Part shown: positions 1 through 8,889 of the stretch, piece by piece
Position numbering within the stretch: the stretch's first letter is position 1
Layout of the letters: each line of letters starts with the position of its first letter
Assembly (NCBI GenBank): GCA_005893275.1
Contig: VBOW01000030.1
Coordinates: 1 to 46,177, forward strand
Direction of reading: 5' to 3'
From: Candidatus Eisenbacteria bacterium
GTDB taxonomy: Bacteria > Eisenbacteria > RBG-16-71-46 > SZUA-252
Length of the DNA stretch: 46,177 nt
Notes under the pieces: model-generated
Database searches by the model: none
What the model saw: the letters and a program-made list of their open reading frames with translations, nothing else
Told to the model about the DNA's origin: nothing
Translations under genes and position numbers: made by a program

Positions 1-1113
1 CGCGGCGTCGGACGCACGCTCGAGCGACTCGAGGCTCGGGGTGAGCGTCACGACCCCTTCGAGCGCGTCACGAGGCGAAAGCCCGCCAAGCTCCGGCAAC
101 GCCTCGAGAGCGTAGAGCACCAGGGCGGTGCACCCCCGGTAGCGAATGTTCCTCACCGCGTGAAGGAATTCCGGATCGAGCCAGACCGGATCCACCCACT
201 CCAGAAACGTGCGCGCGGGGCTGGCGGTCGAGAGGACGAGCTTCGAATCAATCTCCTCGCCGCTCTCGAGCACCACCCCGGAGACGGCGTCCTCCCGCAC
301 GCGGACGCCGGCGACGGGTGCGCCCGCGCGAACGGTGACGCCCTCCGCCCGCGCGGCCTTTTCCGCTGCTTCGGTGAACGCAGCCGGCCCCGCGCGCCAG
401 GGAACGCGACCACGCACCGAGCCGGCCGGCGCACCAACCAGGTGGTGGAGCAGGACGAAGCCGGTGGCACCCGAGCGCGGCCCCTGCTGGAGGTCCTGCA
501 CTCCCCCCGCCGCCACGGCGGCCTTGAGGGGCGCGCACTCGAACCAATCGTCGAGTATTTCCCAGACCGACATCGGAAGCGTGCGGAGGAATTCGACCAT
601 ATCCACGCGTCCCAGCGCCCGGAACCTACGGCCGATCCCGAGAAGCGGAAGGATCTCGCCCAGCGACCGCGCGTCGATGTCGGGCGCTGGGGTTTGGTAG
701 AGGACCTCGAGGAACCCCGCCAGCTTTCTCAGGCGGGCTGTGAACGCGGGCCACTTCGAGGCATCCCTCCCGGAGTGGGCCCGGATCGCGTCCGCGGCCC
801 GGACCGCATTCCGCGAAAGGGTGAGGGCTCTGCCCGGTTCGAGGACCACCGACACCGGGGAGTCCAGGGCGGCTCGTGCCAGCGTGCGGAGACCCAGCGT
901 CCGGGCGACGACCGGGGGCACCCAGCCTGGATCCAGGCCGAGCGGAGCCGCGCGGAACCCGGGAGCGAATTCGACCAGCCGGCCCTGACCTCCGGGCGTT
1001 TCGTTGCGTTCGAGCAGCAGGACCTTGAGCCCGGCTCGTCCGAGCGAGGTCGCGGCCACGAGCCCGTTCGCGCCGGCGCCGATGACGACCGCTTCGAACC
1101 CGCGCATCGTCAT
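1..1113 (-). CDS. PYROXD2/phytoene dehydrogenase-like FAD oxidoreductase (C-terminus cut off)
   Basis: Open for 371 codons from ATG 1113 to the left edge, so the 3' end is missing; the family is usually about 500 residues. The N-terminus is a Rossmann FAD/NAD(P) motif, VIGAGANGLVAA, with the glycines at residues 12, 14 and 17, followed by an acidic residue after the second strand (LLLER). Members are NAD(P)/FAD-dependent amine-oxidase/phytoene-desaturase-fold enzymes; the substrate cannot be read from sequence. The start ATG shares ATGA with the stop of the upstream oxidoreductase and has a GAGGGA ribosome binding site about 7 bases upstream, so it is probably translationally coupled. A second ATG at 1107 is possible. 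It is clearly a diverged paralogue of the neighbouring gene; both contain WFE(F/C)(G/A)PLKA and LLHH.(M/V)G segments. Confidence 0.85.
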   Translation of the reverse strand, partial: MTMRGFEAVVIGAGANGLVAATSLGRAGLKVLLLERNETPGGQGRLVEFAPGFRAAPLGLDPGWVPPVVARTLGLRTLARAALDSPVSVVLEPGRALTLSRNAVRAADAIRAHSGRDASKWPAFTARLRKLAGFLEVLYQTPAPDIDARSLGEILPLLGIGRRFRALGRVDMVEFLRTLPMSVWEILDDWFECAPLKAAVAAGGVQDLQQGPRSGATGFVLLHHLVGAPAGSVRGRVPWRAGPAAFTEAAEKAARAEGVTVRAGAPVAGVRVREDAVSGVVLESGEEIDSKLVLSTASPARTFLEWVDPVWLDPEFLHAVRNIRYRGCTALVLYALEALPELGGLSPRDALEGVVTLTPSLESLERASDAA

Positions 1114-2693
1114 CGCGAGTCCCTCAAAATCTCGAGGGCGGCCAACCGTCCCGAGGCGCCCATGATCCCGCCTCCAGGGTGCGTCCCGGCTCCGCATTGC
1201 CAGTAGCCCCGGATGGGGGTCCGGTATTTCGCCCATGCCGGAACAGGCCGGAGAAAGAAGAGCTGCTGCAGCGCGAGCTCGCCCTGGAAAATGTTCCCCT
1301 CGGAGAGCCCGGTGATGCGCTCGATGTCGGCCGGCGTCAGCACCTGCCGGTGGAGGATGAGCGATTCGATGTTGGGCGCATAGCGCGCCAGCGTCCGCAC
1401 CACGGCGTCGCCAAACGCCTCGCGCCTGGCGTCGGTCCAGCCCCCGTTGAGATGGTAGGGAGCGTACTGGACGAAGATGCTCATGACGTGCTTCCCGGGC
1501 GGCGCCATGCCTGGATCGATCATGGACGGGATCACGATGTCCAGGTAGGGATGCCGGGAGAACTCGCCGTATTTTGCGTCGTCGTACGCCCGCTCCAGAT
1601 ACTCAACGCTCGGGCTGATGGAAACGGCCCCTCGCAGGTGGCGGCCGGGGCCCGGCAGGCACGTGAAGTCGGGCAGCCCCGCGAGGGCGAGGTTCACCTT
1701 CCCCGACGAACCTCGGAACTTGTATCGACGCACGCCCTCGAGGAGCTCGGCGGGTAGCGTCTCGGCGTCGACCAGCCGGGTGAACGTGAGGCGCGGGTCC
1801 AGCCCCGAAACGACCAGGTTGGCGGCGATCTCTTCCCCGCTTGCGAGAGCCACCCCCACGGCCTGACCGCCGCGCACGAGCACGCGCTCGACGGCCGCGT
1901 CGGTGCGAATCTCGGCCCCCGACGCGCGTGCCGCGCCGGCGATCGCGTCGCTGATCCCCCCGGTTCCCCCTTTCTGGAACCCCCACGCCCGGAAGGCACC
2001 ATCGATCTCCCCCATGTAATGGTGGAGCAGGACGTAGGCCGAGCCGGGCGAGCGCGGACCGAGAAACGTCCCGATGATTCCGCTGGCGGACTTGGTGGCC
2101 TTGAGAGGTCCAAACTCGAACCACTCGTCGAGGTAGTCCGCGCTGCTCATGGTCATGAGCTTGTGGAGCGCGTGGAACCGCTCGGCGCCGAGCGAGCGGA
2201 AATGTCTTCCCAGCCGGAGCAGGCCTCGTAGATCCGACGGCGAAAGCGACGCCGGGTCGGGCGGAACCATGCCGATGATCGGTTTCACGGCCATGGCCAT
2301 GTGATGCATCAGTCGTCCGAAGAGCGCCATGGCGTCCGCGTCGCGCGGCGAGTGGCGGCGGAGCTCGCGGCGCGCTTCGTCCGGATCCGCCCACGACCCC
2401 AGATAATCGCCGTCGTCGAGCGGGGTGATCGTGCTCTCCAGGGGCAAGATCTGGAGCCCGTGCCGCGGGAGATCGAGATCTCGGATGATCTCCGGACGCA
2501 AGAGACTCACGACGTACGAAAAGACCGAGAACTTGAACCCCGGGAAGACCTCCTCGGTCACGGCGGCGCCGCCCACGATCGGGCGCCTCTCGAGCACGAG
2601 GGTCTTTCTGCCCGCGCGCGCGAGATACGCGGCCGCCACGAGTCCGTTGTGTCCGCCGCCGATCAGGATGGCGTCGTATCGCCGGACGCTCAT
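1110..2693 (-). CDS. PYROXD2-like NAD(P)/FAD-dependent oxidoreductase
   Basis: Full-length 527-residue flavoprotein. The start MSVRRYDAILIGGGHNG places the dinucleotide-binding glycines at residues 12-17, then LVLERR and the VGGAAVTEE segment typical of phytoene-desaturase-like oxidoreductases. The C-terminus (CGAGTHPGGGIMGASGRLAALEIL) is the second FAD-contacting region of this fold. The frame is open well upstream, but the chosen ATG overlaps the stop of the GcvT-like gene as ATGA and begins exactly at the Rossmann strand. The closest general match I recognise is the PYROXD2 type, whose reactions are poorly defined. Co-transcription with a folate-type aminomethyltransferase suggests oxidation or demethylation of an N-methylated or carotenoid-like compound; this is inference only. 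Confidence 0.88.
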   Translation of the reverse strand: MSVRRYDAILIGGGHNGLVAAAYLARAGRKTLVLERRPIVGGAAVTEEVFPGFKFSVFSYVVSLLRPEIIRDLDLPRHGLQILPLESTITPLDDGDYLGSWADPDEARRELRRHSPRDADAMALFGRLMHHMAMAVKPIIGMVPPDPASLSPSDLRGLLRLGRHFRSLGAERFHALHKLMTMSSADYLDEWFEFGPLKATKSASGIIGTFLGPRSPGSAYVLLHHYMGEIDGAFRAWGFQKGGTGGISDAIAGAARASGAEIRTDAAVERVLVRGGQAVGVALASGEEIAANLVVSGLDPRLTFTRLVDAETLPAELLEGVRRYKFRGSSGKVNLALAGLPDFTCLPGPGRHLRGAVSISPSVEYLERAYDDAKYGEFSRHPYLDIVIPSMIDPGMAPPGKHVMSIFVQYAPYHLNGGWTDARREAFGDAVVRTLARYAPNIESLILHRQVLTPADIERITGLSEGNIFQGELALQQLFFLRPVPAWAKYRTPIRGYWQCGAGTHPGGGIMGASGRLAALEILRDSR

Positions 2694-3877
2694 GCCTTCT
2701 TGCGCTCGGGCTCGAAAAAGGGAAGCTTGCGCACCACGGCGTCGGCCGTCTTCCTCTGGTGCTCCACCGTGATCTCCAGCTCGACCCGGGTGCCGGGCTC
2801 GAAATGGGGCGCCCTCAGGTGCGCGAGCGCGAGCGATTTCTTGAGGAGCGGCGACCAGCACCCGCTGGTCGCATAGCCGACCTGGCGGCCTGCCCGATAC
2901 ACGGGGGCGCTGGCCCGCCAGGCGATGCCGGAGAGCTGCGGCGGAAGGTGATGCGCGCGGAACAGGCGCTCGAAGGAATCCCACTCGACCTCGAGGCCCA
3001 CGAACCCCCATGCGGCGCCTCGGGCCCGTTCCGCCGCGAGCGCCCGCCGGCCGTTGAACGGCCCCTTCGTGGAGCTGACCGCCCAGCCGAGGTTGATCTC
3101 GTAGGGCGAGGACTTGCGCGACTCGATCAGCGCGTGATGGGCGGAGAAATAGTCCACGTCGAGCATGATGAGGCCCGCCTCGATGCGGGCGATGTCCATC
3201 GCCCAGACCCCCGCCGGCGTGATCCCGTAATGCGTCCCCGCTTGGATGAGGCTGTCCCACAACGCTTCGGCCCGCGGAGCCTCAACCCAGATCTCGTATC
3301 CCAGATCTCCGGTGTATCCGGTGCGAGAGACCGTCACGGGAACACCGCCAACCGTGGTCTCGACGAGGCGAAAGTACTTGAGCCTGGCAAAGTCCGCCGG
3401 AGACGCCTCGTTCAGGATTGCCAGAGAGAGGGGCCCCTGGAGGGCGAGCGCTCCGACCCGCTCGGAGACATCGTCGATTTGTACCTTCATCCCGACCGCG
3501 TTCATGTAGAGCCAGCGCAGCGATGAGTCCGCGCTGGTGAGGCGGTAGGCGGCCTCGGCGAGCCGGCTCACCGTTCCGTCGTCGATGACCTTCCCCGCCG
3601 CGTCGCACCACGGCGTGTAGTAGACCTGCCCCACCGCACACCTGGCCATGTCCCGGGTGATCATCCGGTCGAGAAGCCGGCCGGCATCCGCTCCCGTCAG
3701 CATGTACTTGTGGAGGGGCGAGACGTCGATCAAGGCCGCCGCGTTCCGGATCGCCGCGTACTCGCGGTCCGGGTGCGGGTCGTATGCGCTCGCCATCTGG
3801 TAGCCCGACCAACGACGCCACGTTTGGGCGCGCACCAACGGGGCCGTGCGGGAATGGAAGGGGGTGGTTTTCAGCAT
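2690..3877 (-). CDS. GcvT/YgfZ-family aminomethyltransferase-like protein
   Basis: A 395-residue relative of the glycine-cleavage T protein. It opens MLKTTPFHSRTAPLV, close to the canonical T-protein start, and has AALIDVSPLHKYMLTGADA, YTPWCDAAGKVIDDG (tetrahydrofolate-site region) and the SRTGYTGDLGYEIWV motif of the family. The GcvT_N domain covers roughly residues 20-280 and the C-terminal barrel about 300-390. The frame extends 13 codons further to a TTG at 3916, but the ATG at 3877 fits the family start. No other glycine-cleavage gene (gcvH, gcvP) is visible, so it probably is not the housekeeping T protein. It more likely uses folate to accept or donate a one-carbon unit with the two downstream flavoproteins, as in sarcosine- or dimethylglycine-type oxidation. 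The stop overlaps the next start by ATGA. Confidence 0.87.
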   Translation of the reverse strand: MLKTTPFHSRTAPLVRAQTWRRWSGYQMASAYDPHPDREYAAIRNAAALIDVSPLHKYMLTGADAGRLLDRMITRDMARCAVGQVYYTPWCDAAGKVIDDGTVSRLAEAAYRLTSADSSLRWLYMNAVGMKVQIDDVSERVGALALQGPLSLAILNEASPADFARLKYFRLVETTVGGVPVTVSRTGYTGDLGYEIWVEAPRAEALWDSLIQAGTHYGITPAGVWAMDIARIEAGLIMLDVDYFSAHHALIESRKSSPYEINLGWAVSSTKGPFNGRRALAAERARGAAWGFVGLEVEWDSFERLFRAHHLPPQLSGIAWRASAPVYRAGRQVGYATSGCWSPLLKKSLALAHLRAPHFEPGTRVELEITVEHQRKTADAVVRKLPFFEPERKKA

Positions 3878-3896
3878 AAGGAGGCAGAGTCTAGGC

Positions 3897-3922
3897 GCCA
3901 CGTAGGAATCTGGCAACGTGGC
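3897..3922. repeat. Inverted repeat between beta-helix gene and gcvT-like gene
   Basis: GCCACGT (3897-3903) and ACGTGGC (3916-3922) form a perfect 7-bp inverted repeat with a 12-base loop. It lies in the 80-base gap downstream of the beta-helix gene and just upstream of the GcvT-like start. There is no U-tract on either side, so it is a weak terminator candidate; an operator for the three-gene unit is also possible. Confidence 0.3.
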
Positions 3923-3957
3923 ATCTCCCGCCTCTCAAGCTGGCGGCGCGGCCTCTT

Positions 3958-6660
3958 TTACTTGAGAAGAGTCATCCGCCGGATCATCTCGTGGCCGGCC
4001 CACTCCAAGCGAAGGAAGTAGGTTCCTGATGAGACGGAACGTCCGGTGGCATCACGCCCCTCCCAGGTGACGTCGTGCCAGCCCGCGGGCGTGACACCGT
4101 TGACCAGCATCGCGACAAGCCGTCCGTCGACGCCGTAGATACCGAGCCGGATGTCTTGTTCCACGGGAAGGTCGAATGAAATGGTCGTCGCCGGGTTGAA
4201 CGGATTCGGATGATTCTGCTCCAGCGCAAGGGCGGGCAACGCCGCGCCGACTCCGGCTGGTTGGGCGCTGTGCTTACTGATCCGGACGGTGGTCGTTGCG
4301 CGTCCCGAAAGGCCGTTGGCAGCTGTGAAAACGATATCGTAGTGTTTCGCGGTGGCCTTATTCGCCGTCCAACTGAGAACGCCGGACGTGTTCGTGGAGT
4401 CCGTCACGAAGGAAGCGTTGTTGCCGGGAGGCAGTTTGGAGAGATCCGCCGTGAGAGAGGCGATGGGGTCCCCGTCCGGGTCTTGGGCCGTCACCCTGAT
4501 CGTCAGCACGGCGCCCTGCCTGACGGAAACGTCGCTCGGCGCCTGCACGACAGGCGCACGATCCACGTTGGAGACCGCGATGCTGGTCGTCGCCGATCCC
4601 GACAACGCGTTCGAGGCGGTAAAGGTCACCGAGTAGGAACCGGCGTCCTGAAATCCAGGGGTCCATCTCAGCGTCCCGGAGGTGTTCCCGGTCGCCTTTG
4701 TGAACGTGGCCAGATTGCCGGCTGGAAGGCCGGAGAGGTCGGCCGTCAGGGAGCTGATGGAATCCCCGTCCGGATCCGAGGCGGACACAACCACGGTCAG
4801 CTGGGACCCCTCGAATCCCGAGACGGCGGTCGGCGCGGTGACCGACGGCGGGCGATCCACCCGGGTGACGGTGACCGTCGCTGTCGCGGAGCCGGTGCCC
4901 CCCGCATTGTCCACCACCGTGACCTTCACGCGCCACGTACCCCCCTGGAACGTGTGCGTGGCAACGGCCTGCTCCTGAGGGCCCACCACCCATCCGTCGC
5001 CGAAATCGAAGGTATAGGAAGAGATCGTGCCGTCCGGGTCGCTCGAGCCGCTGGCATCGGCCGTGACGGAGAGCGGTGCAACGCCCGTCGATGGAGTGAC
5101 CGACAAGGATGCCACCGGAGGAATATCGTTCGAGGCAAACTCCAGCGCGCCGCGGTCGGAATAGCTGATCGGCCCCAACCCTGTGTTCGGCGTGGACGGG
5201 TCGTCAAAGCGGGGATTCCCCTCGGCATCCGTCGAGGGCCACCGGGACGGCGACGAGTTTCCAGAATCGATCGCGGGCGAGCCCGGCGACAGGTGGAAGT
5301 TGCCCCCAGCCGGATCGATGAACCGCGGATCCGCTTGGATCGAGCGCCTGTCCTGCCCGCTCGCCGCCGAGTAGGCCGCGACCGTCGGATAGACGGTGGA
5401 GATGTATTTGACCGGAGCCTGGGCCGTGCTGTTCCAGAAGATGTTGTCATCTGAGACCAATCCCGGCGCGGACCCCGAATCCACCCAGAGATCGAACTCG
5501 TTGGTCGTCAGACCGTTGTCGACCCCGATGCAGTTGCGAAAGGTGGTGCTGGCAGAGCCCCCCTCGACGGAAAATCCGTCTTTGTAGTTCCCCCAGGCCA
5601 CATCCCCCAGATGGACGGTCCCGGTCGAAAGGAGCTCGTCGAAGCCGTGATCGCCGTTCTTCCAGGATCGATTTTGAATGCAGATGTTGTTATTGGACGA
5701 GGAGCCGAAGTCGAGGCCCGTATCCTGGTTGTCATGGAGCCGGTTTCCTTGGAACGTATTCCCGGATGAGCCGCGGACGTAGATCCCGTTCGCCTGGCGC
5801 GCCGGCGGGTATGCGTTACGGTACGAATCGTTGTTCTCAAAGGTGGATCCCGAAACGCCGGAGGTGACCCCGATTCCGTGAAAGTTATTGTCCGAGGTCA
5901 CATTCGAGGCCACCAGAACGCCCGACGACCCGGTGACCTGGATGCCGTACCGGTTGGCGAACGTCACGGTGTTGTGGCTGATCGTCGTGTTGTTCGAGCC
6001 GGTATTGGCGAAGACGGCCTTGTCCTCCGTGCGCGTGACGGAGAATCCGTCTATCGTGACCCAGGAGCGCCCGGGCAGATAGATGCCGAAGTTCCGGTGT
6101 CCCACGTGTGCTTGATGCGTCCCGGGATTCCCGCCGCCTGCGTTGACGTACAACCCTTGGCCGCTCACCCATACGTAGGTCCGCGGGGGCAGGGAAGCCG
6201 GAGCCGCCGTGGACGCGGCGAGTCGCAGCCCGTCCGCGAAGACCTGCTTCGGGCTCCAGCTCACGCTAGACGCGAGCCATACATTTCCCGAATACGGTGT
6301 CCATCGGGCCGTGGAGGAAAAGTCGTCGGAGCCATCTACCACGGCCCCCGGTCCCGCCGCCTGAATCACGAAGGCGTTCCCGGAAACCCCGGATGAAGGC
6401 ACCGTCACCTCCTCGGGATACACGCCAGGCTGCACGACGATCGTCGTTCCTGGGCCATTGTGCGCCGCGAGCGCGGCGCTGATCGTGCAGTACGGGTTGG
6501 CTTGCGTGCCGGGGCCGGAATTCGAGCACGCCGGGCTCGTTGAGTCGACGTAGTAGGTCCCGGCCGCCCAGGCGCCGGTCACCAAGCCGAGCGAAAGCAG
6601 GAAGAAAAAAACGACCAGGCCCGTCGCTCGCAGGCCGCTTGCAACGTTCCGACGCATCAT
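3958..6660 (-). CDS. Secreted beta-helix/PKD/Ig-like protein with FlgD-type sorting domain
   Basis: A 900-residue exported protein. A signal peptide (about residues 1-32, ending VTGAWA) precedes TYYVDSTSPACSNSGPGTQANPYCTISAA, the start of a right-handed parallel beta-helix (about 35-515) with many N-rich turns (NTTISHNTVTF, NNDSYRN). This fold is common in polysaccharide lyases and surface adhesins. A PKD domain (about 515-605, DPDGTISSYTFDFGDG), two near-identical cadherin/Ig-like repeats (about 610-705 and 706-800, each with ASDPDGD or AQDPDGD and SLTADLS.LP) and a C-terminal FlgD-like domain with NHPNPFNPATTISFDLP follow. The last resembles type IX secretion sorting domains. ATG 6660 is preferred over an upstream TTG because AGAGGGG sits about 7 bases before it. 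The substrate is unknown; I see no diagnostic lyase triad. Confidence 0.88.
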   Translation of the reverse strand: MMRRNVASGLRATGLVVFFFLLSLGLVTGAWAAGTYYVDSTSPACSNSGPGTQANPYCTISAALAAHNGPGTTIVVQPGVYPEEVTVPSSGVSGNAFVIQAAGPGAVVDGSDDFSSTARWTPYSGNVWLASSVSWSPKQVFADGLRLAASTAAPASLPPRTYVWVSGQGLYVNAGGGNPGTHQAHVGHRNFGIYLPGRSWVTIDGFSVTRTEDKAVFANTGSNNTTISHNTVTFANRYGIQVTGSSGVLVASNVTSDNNFHGIGVTSGVSGSTFENNDSYRNAYPPARQANGIYVRGSSGNTFQGNRLHDNQDTGLDFGSSSNNNICIQNRSWKNGDHGFDELLSTGTVHLGDVAWGNYKDGFSVEGGSASTTFRNCIGVDNGLTTNEFDLWVDSGSAPGLVSDDNIFWNSTAQAPVKYISTVYPTVAAYSAASGQDRRSIQADPRFIDPAGGNFHLSPGSPAIDSGNSSPSRWPSTDAEGNPRFDDPSTPNTGLGPISYSDRGALEFASNDIPPVASLSVTPSTGVAPLSVTADASGSSDPDGTISSYTFDFGDGWVVGPQEQAVATHTFQGGTWRVKVTVVDNAGGTGSATATVTVTRVDRPPSVTAPTAVSGFEGSQLTVVVSASDPDGDSISSLTADLSGLPAGNLATFTKATGNTSGTLRWTPGFQDAGSYSVTFTASNALSGSATTSIAVSNVDRAPVVQAPSDVSVRQGAVLTIRVTAQDPDGDPIASLTADLSKLPPGNNASFVTDSTNTSGVLSWTANKATAKHYDIVFTAANGLSGRATTTVRISKHSAQPAGVGAALPALALEQNHPNPFNPATTISFDLPVEQDIRLGIYGVDGRLVAMLVNGVTPAGWHDVTWEGRDATGRSVSSGTYFLRLEWAGHEMIRRMTLLK

Positions 6661-6997
6661 CGACGATCCCCTCTTCAAAGATGTGGTTGGACGCGGTGCG
6701 TTTGAGGGTCGGCGAACAAGCGAAGGGCTCGGGGGGTGAAGCGCGAGGGGAGGTCGTACCTCTGGGCACGATCATCGATACAGATTACGGCTCATCGTGC
6801 TTGAGTGGCTCCCCCCCATGGGCGCCCTAAGCCTCAAGCTAGTCTTACGACCTTAGAATACATTCTAGCATGTCGCCCTATGGATTCAAGCGATTCCAAG
6901 CCTCGGCCGGCGGCGAGCGGCGAGGTCTCGCCGCCTGAGATGCCCCCTTGTGCTGTCCGCGCTTGCCCACCGGATCTGTTTGCGAGAAGCTCGGACG
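6661..6997. other. Divergent intergenic region, 337 bases
   Basis: This gap separates the minus-strand beta-helix gene from the plus-strand TPR gene and must hold promoters for both. I see no credible gene, tRNA or terminator in it. The only structured element is the TAGAAT-AC-ATTCTA palindrome reported separately. A plus-strand frame opens here, but it runs into the TPR gene in the wrong frame and looks like noise. Confidence 0.5.
6854..6867. promoter_or_regulatory. Palindromic operator candidate TAGAATACATTCTA
   Basis: The arms TAGAAT and ATTCTA are perfect inverted repeats separated by two bases, in an otherwise GC-rich divergent gap. The AT-rich symmetric shape resembles binding sites of dimeric repressors such as Fur/PerR-type or MarR-type proteins. 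The 2-base spacing does not match the classic 7-1-7 PerR box, so no regulator is named. Confidence 0.35.
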
Positions 6998-7918
6998 ATG
7001 ACACGGGCGGACGCGGATCGGTTGCTTGCTCTGGGGCGGCAAGCCAAGCTCACCGGAGAGGACGCGGACGGTTGGGCCAAGCGGCTCGACCCGGAGCGGA
7101 GCGCCCTGCGCGAGGCTGTCGAGTGGCTCGCTGCGAACGGCGAGGTCGATGCGGGTGTGGAGCTCGCGGCGGCGGTATGGCGTCTCTGGCACCGCAGCGG
7201 CGCGATTGCGGAGGGACGGGCGCTTCTCGCGGCCGCGCTCGACCGGCCGGGTGCACCAACGGCGGCGCGATCGCGGGCGCTCTACGCGGACGGCCTCCTG
7301 GCTTTCCGCGCCGGGGACCAGGCACGCTCGCAGGCGCGGAACGAGGAGGCGCTGCGGGTCGCGCGCGAGATCGGAGACCCCGAATCGGAGGCCCTGGCCC
7401 TGGTGGGCCTCAGCCGGGTGGCACTCCGAGCCGGCGAATACGACTCTGTATGCCGGTTGGCCGAGGAGGCACTGCGAGTCACGCGGGATCTCGAACGGGA
7501 CGCCCAGGTGATGCCGCTCCACCTGCTCGCGGCCGGGACGCGGCTGTCCGGTGACTACCCCCGGGCAACGACTCTCTACAAGGACAGCCTCACGCTCAAC
7601 CGCGGGCTTCGGGATCTCGGGATGGTCCGCACGGAGCTGCACAATCTCGGCCACGTAAGTCTTCACCTGGGCGATGTCGCGGCGGCGGTGCAATATTTTG
7701 GCGAGTGCAGCGAGCTCCGACGCGGGAGCGAGAACCCGTATGACCGGGCGATGGAGCTTTTGAATGGCGCCGCTCTCGCGTACCACCGCGGGGAAACGGA
7801 GAGAACGGCTGACCGGGTGGCGGAGGTGGAATCGACCCTGAACCGTGCCGGTATTGTGCTCGACCCCGATGATCGGTTCGAGGTCGACTGGCTCCGCGAG
7901 CAACTCGCCGCCAAGTAA
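6998..7918 (+). CDS. Orphan AfsR/LuxR-type TPR domain protein
   Basis: A 306-residue helical repeat protein. The first 90 residues (LDPERSALREAVEWLAANGEVDAGVELAAAVWRLWHRSG, then EGRALL) match the winged-helix/TPR junction found after the NB-ARC ATPase in AfsR- and LuxR-family regulators and BTAD proteins. Five or more tetratricopeptide-like hairpins follow, including SRALYADGLLAFRAGDQARS and LHNLGHVSLHLGDVAAAVQYF. The ATPase and DNA-binding parts that normally precede this domain are absent. The frame continues upstream to a GTG at 6950, but the ATG at 6998 is the better start; even with the extension there is no room for a P-loop. The protein may act as a stand-alone scaffold, or be the remains of a larger regulator. 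Confidence 0.7.
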   Translation: MTRADADRLLALGRQAKLTGEDADGWAKRLDPERSALREAVEWLAANGEVDAGVELAAAVWRLWHRSGAIAEGRALLAAALDRPGAPTAARSRALYADGLLAFRAGDQARSQARNEEALRVAREIGDPESEALALVGLSRVALRAGEYDSVCRLAEEALRVTRDLERDAQVMPLHLLAAGTRLSGDYPRATTLYKDSLTLNRGLRDLGMVRTELHNLGHVSLHLGDVAAAVQYFGECSELRRGSENPYDRAMELLNGAALAYHRGETERTADRVAEVESTLNRAGIVLDPDDRFEVDWLREQLAAK

Positions 7919-7963
7919 CGCCGGCGAGATGTTCCGCCTCTCTCCGGCAAAACAGCGCTGGCC

Positions 7964-8875
7964 TTACTTCGCGATCAGAGGACGCTCGAGCGCGGCCCGA
8001 TCCCATCCGGCGAGGGTCGCGGCCTGGCTGTAGGTGGTCTCGACAAAGAGTCGAATCGCGCCGTCCGGATCCGCGGCCCTCCGGACCGCCTCGTACGGGA
8101 GAATGAACTCGCCGAGGTCGCCGCGATAAGACGCCGCGACCGGTTCCACCGGCGCCTCACGAAACCCCCGGGGCTCCGGCACGGCGTACGCGTAGAACAC
8201 GGGCTCCGGAAGAGGTTCGCCGCCCGGCCAGAAGCCATGGCTGATGACTTCGTGGGAGTAGGCGTCGCGCATGAAGGCGGGGCCGTCACGGGGTGGAGCC
8301 GTTCGGCCCGAGAAACGCGTGACCGCCAAATCGAAGCTGCCCCAGAAGAAATGCACGGGGCTGCACTTTCCGATGAACTGGCACCGGACCTCGTTCAACA
8401 CGCGCTCGCTCTGGGCGAGAATGCGCCAGACGCGGTTCGCGTACTTCCGATCGTACGAGTGGTGGACCCTATCCTCGTCGAAGCGAATCGGTGAAGGGAT
8501 CTCGACCGGCATCGGCCAGATCTTCACCGCGAAGCCCATGTCTCCCAGCAAGTCCATGACATCGCGGTAGAATTCCGCGACCGATCGTGGCTTGAGCGGC
8601 AGCGTTCGCACCGGCCCGTCCGACGCCCGGACCACGAGCTGGTGGTCGATGAAGTCGAACTCGATCGTGAACGACCTTCGCCCGTGCGGGAGGGTGCGCG
8701 TGGAAAGCCCGCGGGGTGTAATTTGCATGGCGATCGCCCACGAATGGTTGAGGGGCGGCGCCTGCGCGAGCGCCACCTTCCCCACGACCTGCGTCCACAT
8801 GTGGAGCGTCGCGTAGGTGTCCTTCCAGTCCTCATACGCCAACGCCGGCCACCGCTCCCCTTCCATGAGGACCAT
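7964..8875 (-). CDS. DUF5996 family protein
   Basis: A 303-residue cytosolic protein. The N-terminal signature WPALAYEDWKDTYATLHMWT, followed by QVVGKVALAQAPPLNHSW, is characteristic of the DUF5996 family, whose function is unknown. The middle has IEFDFIDHQLVVRASDG and the conserved PVHFFWGSFDLAVTRFSGR segment; the C-terminus has GEFILPYEAVR. There is no signal peptide or membrane segment. An ATG at 8866 would remove three residues and is an equally good start; neither has a clear ribosome binding site. The gene is divergent from the zinc-finger gene with only 14 bases between the two start codons. Confidence 0.85.
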   Translation of the reverse strand: MVLMEGERWPALAYEDWKDTYATLHMWTQVVGKVALAQAPPLNHSWAIAMQITPRGLSTRTLPHGRRSFTIEFDFIDHQLVVRASDGPVRTLPLKPRSVAEFYRDVMDLLGDMGFAVKIWPMPVEIPSPIRFDEDRVHHSYDRKYANRVWRILAQSERVLNEVRCQFIGKCSPVHFFWGSFDLAVTRFSGRTAPPRDGPAFMRDAYSHEVISHGFWPGGEPLPEPVFYAYAVPEPRGFREAPVEPVAASYRGDLGEFILPYEAVRRAADPDGAIRLFVETTYSQAATLAGWDRAALERPLIAK

Positions 8876-8889
8876 GATACACTGACGCG

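Noticed and set aside
160-1206. 348-codon plus-strand frame at the left edge
   Set aside because: It is antisense to a clear FAD oxidoreductase with an intact Rossmann motif; its own translation has no motif and no ribosome binding site.
6661-6997. Cyclic-di-GMP riboswitch upstream of the secreted beta-helix protein
   Set aside because: Such riboswitches often precede surface proteins, but I could not find the conserved GEMM core elements on either strand.
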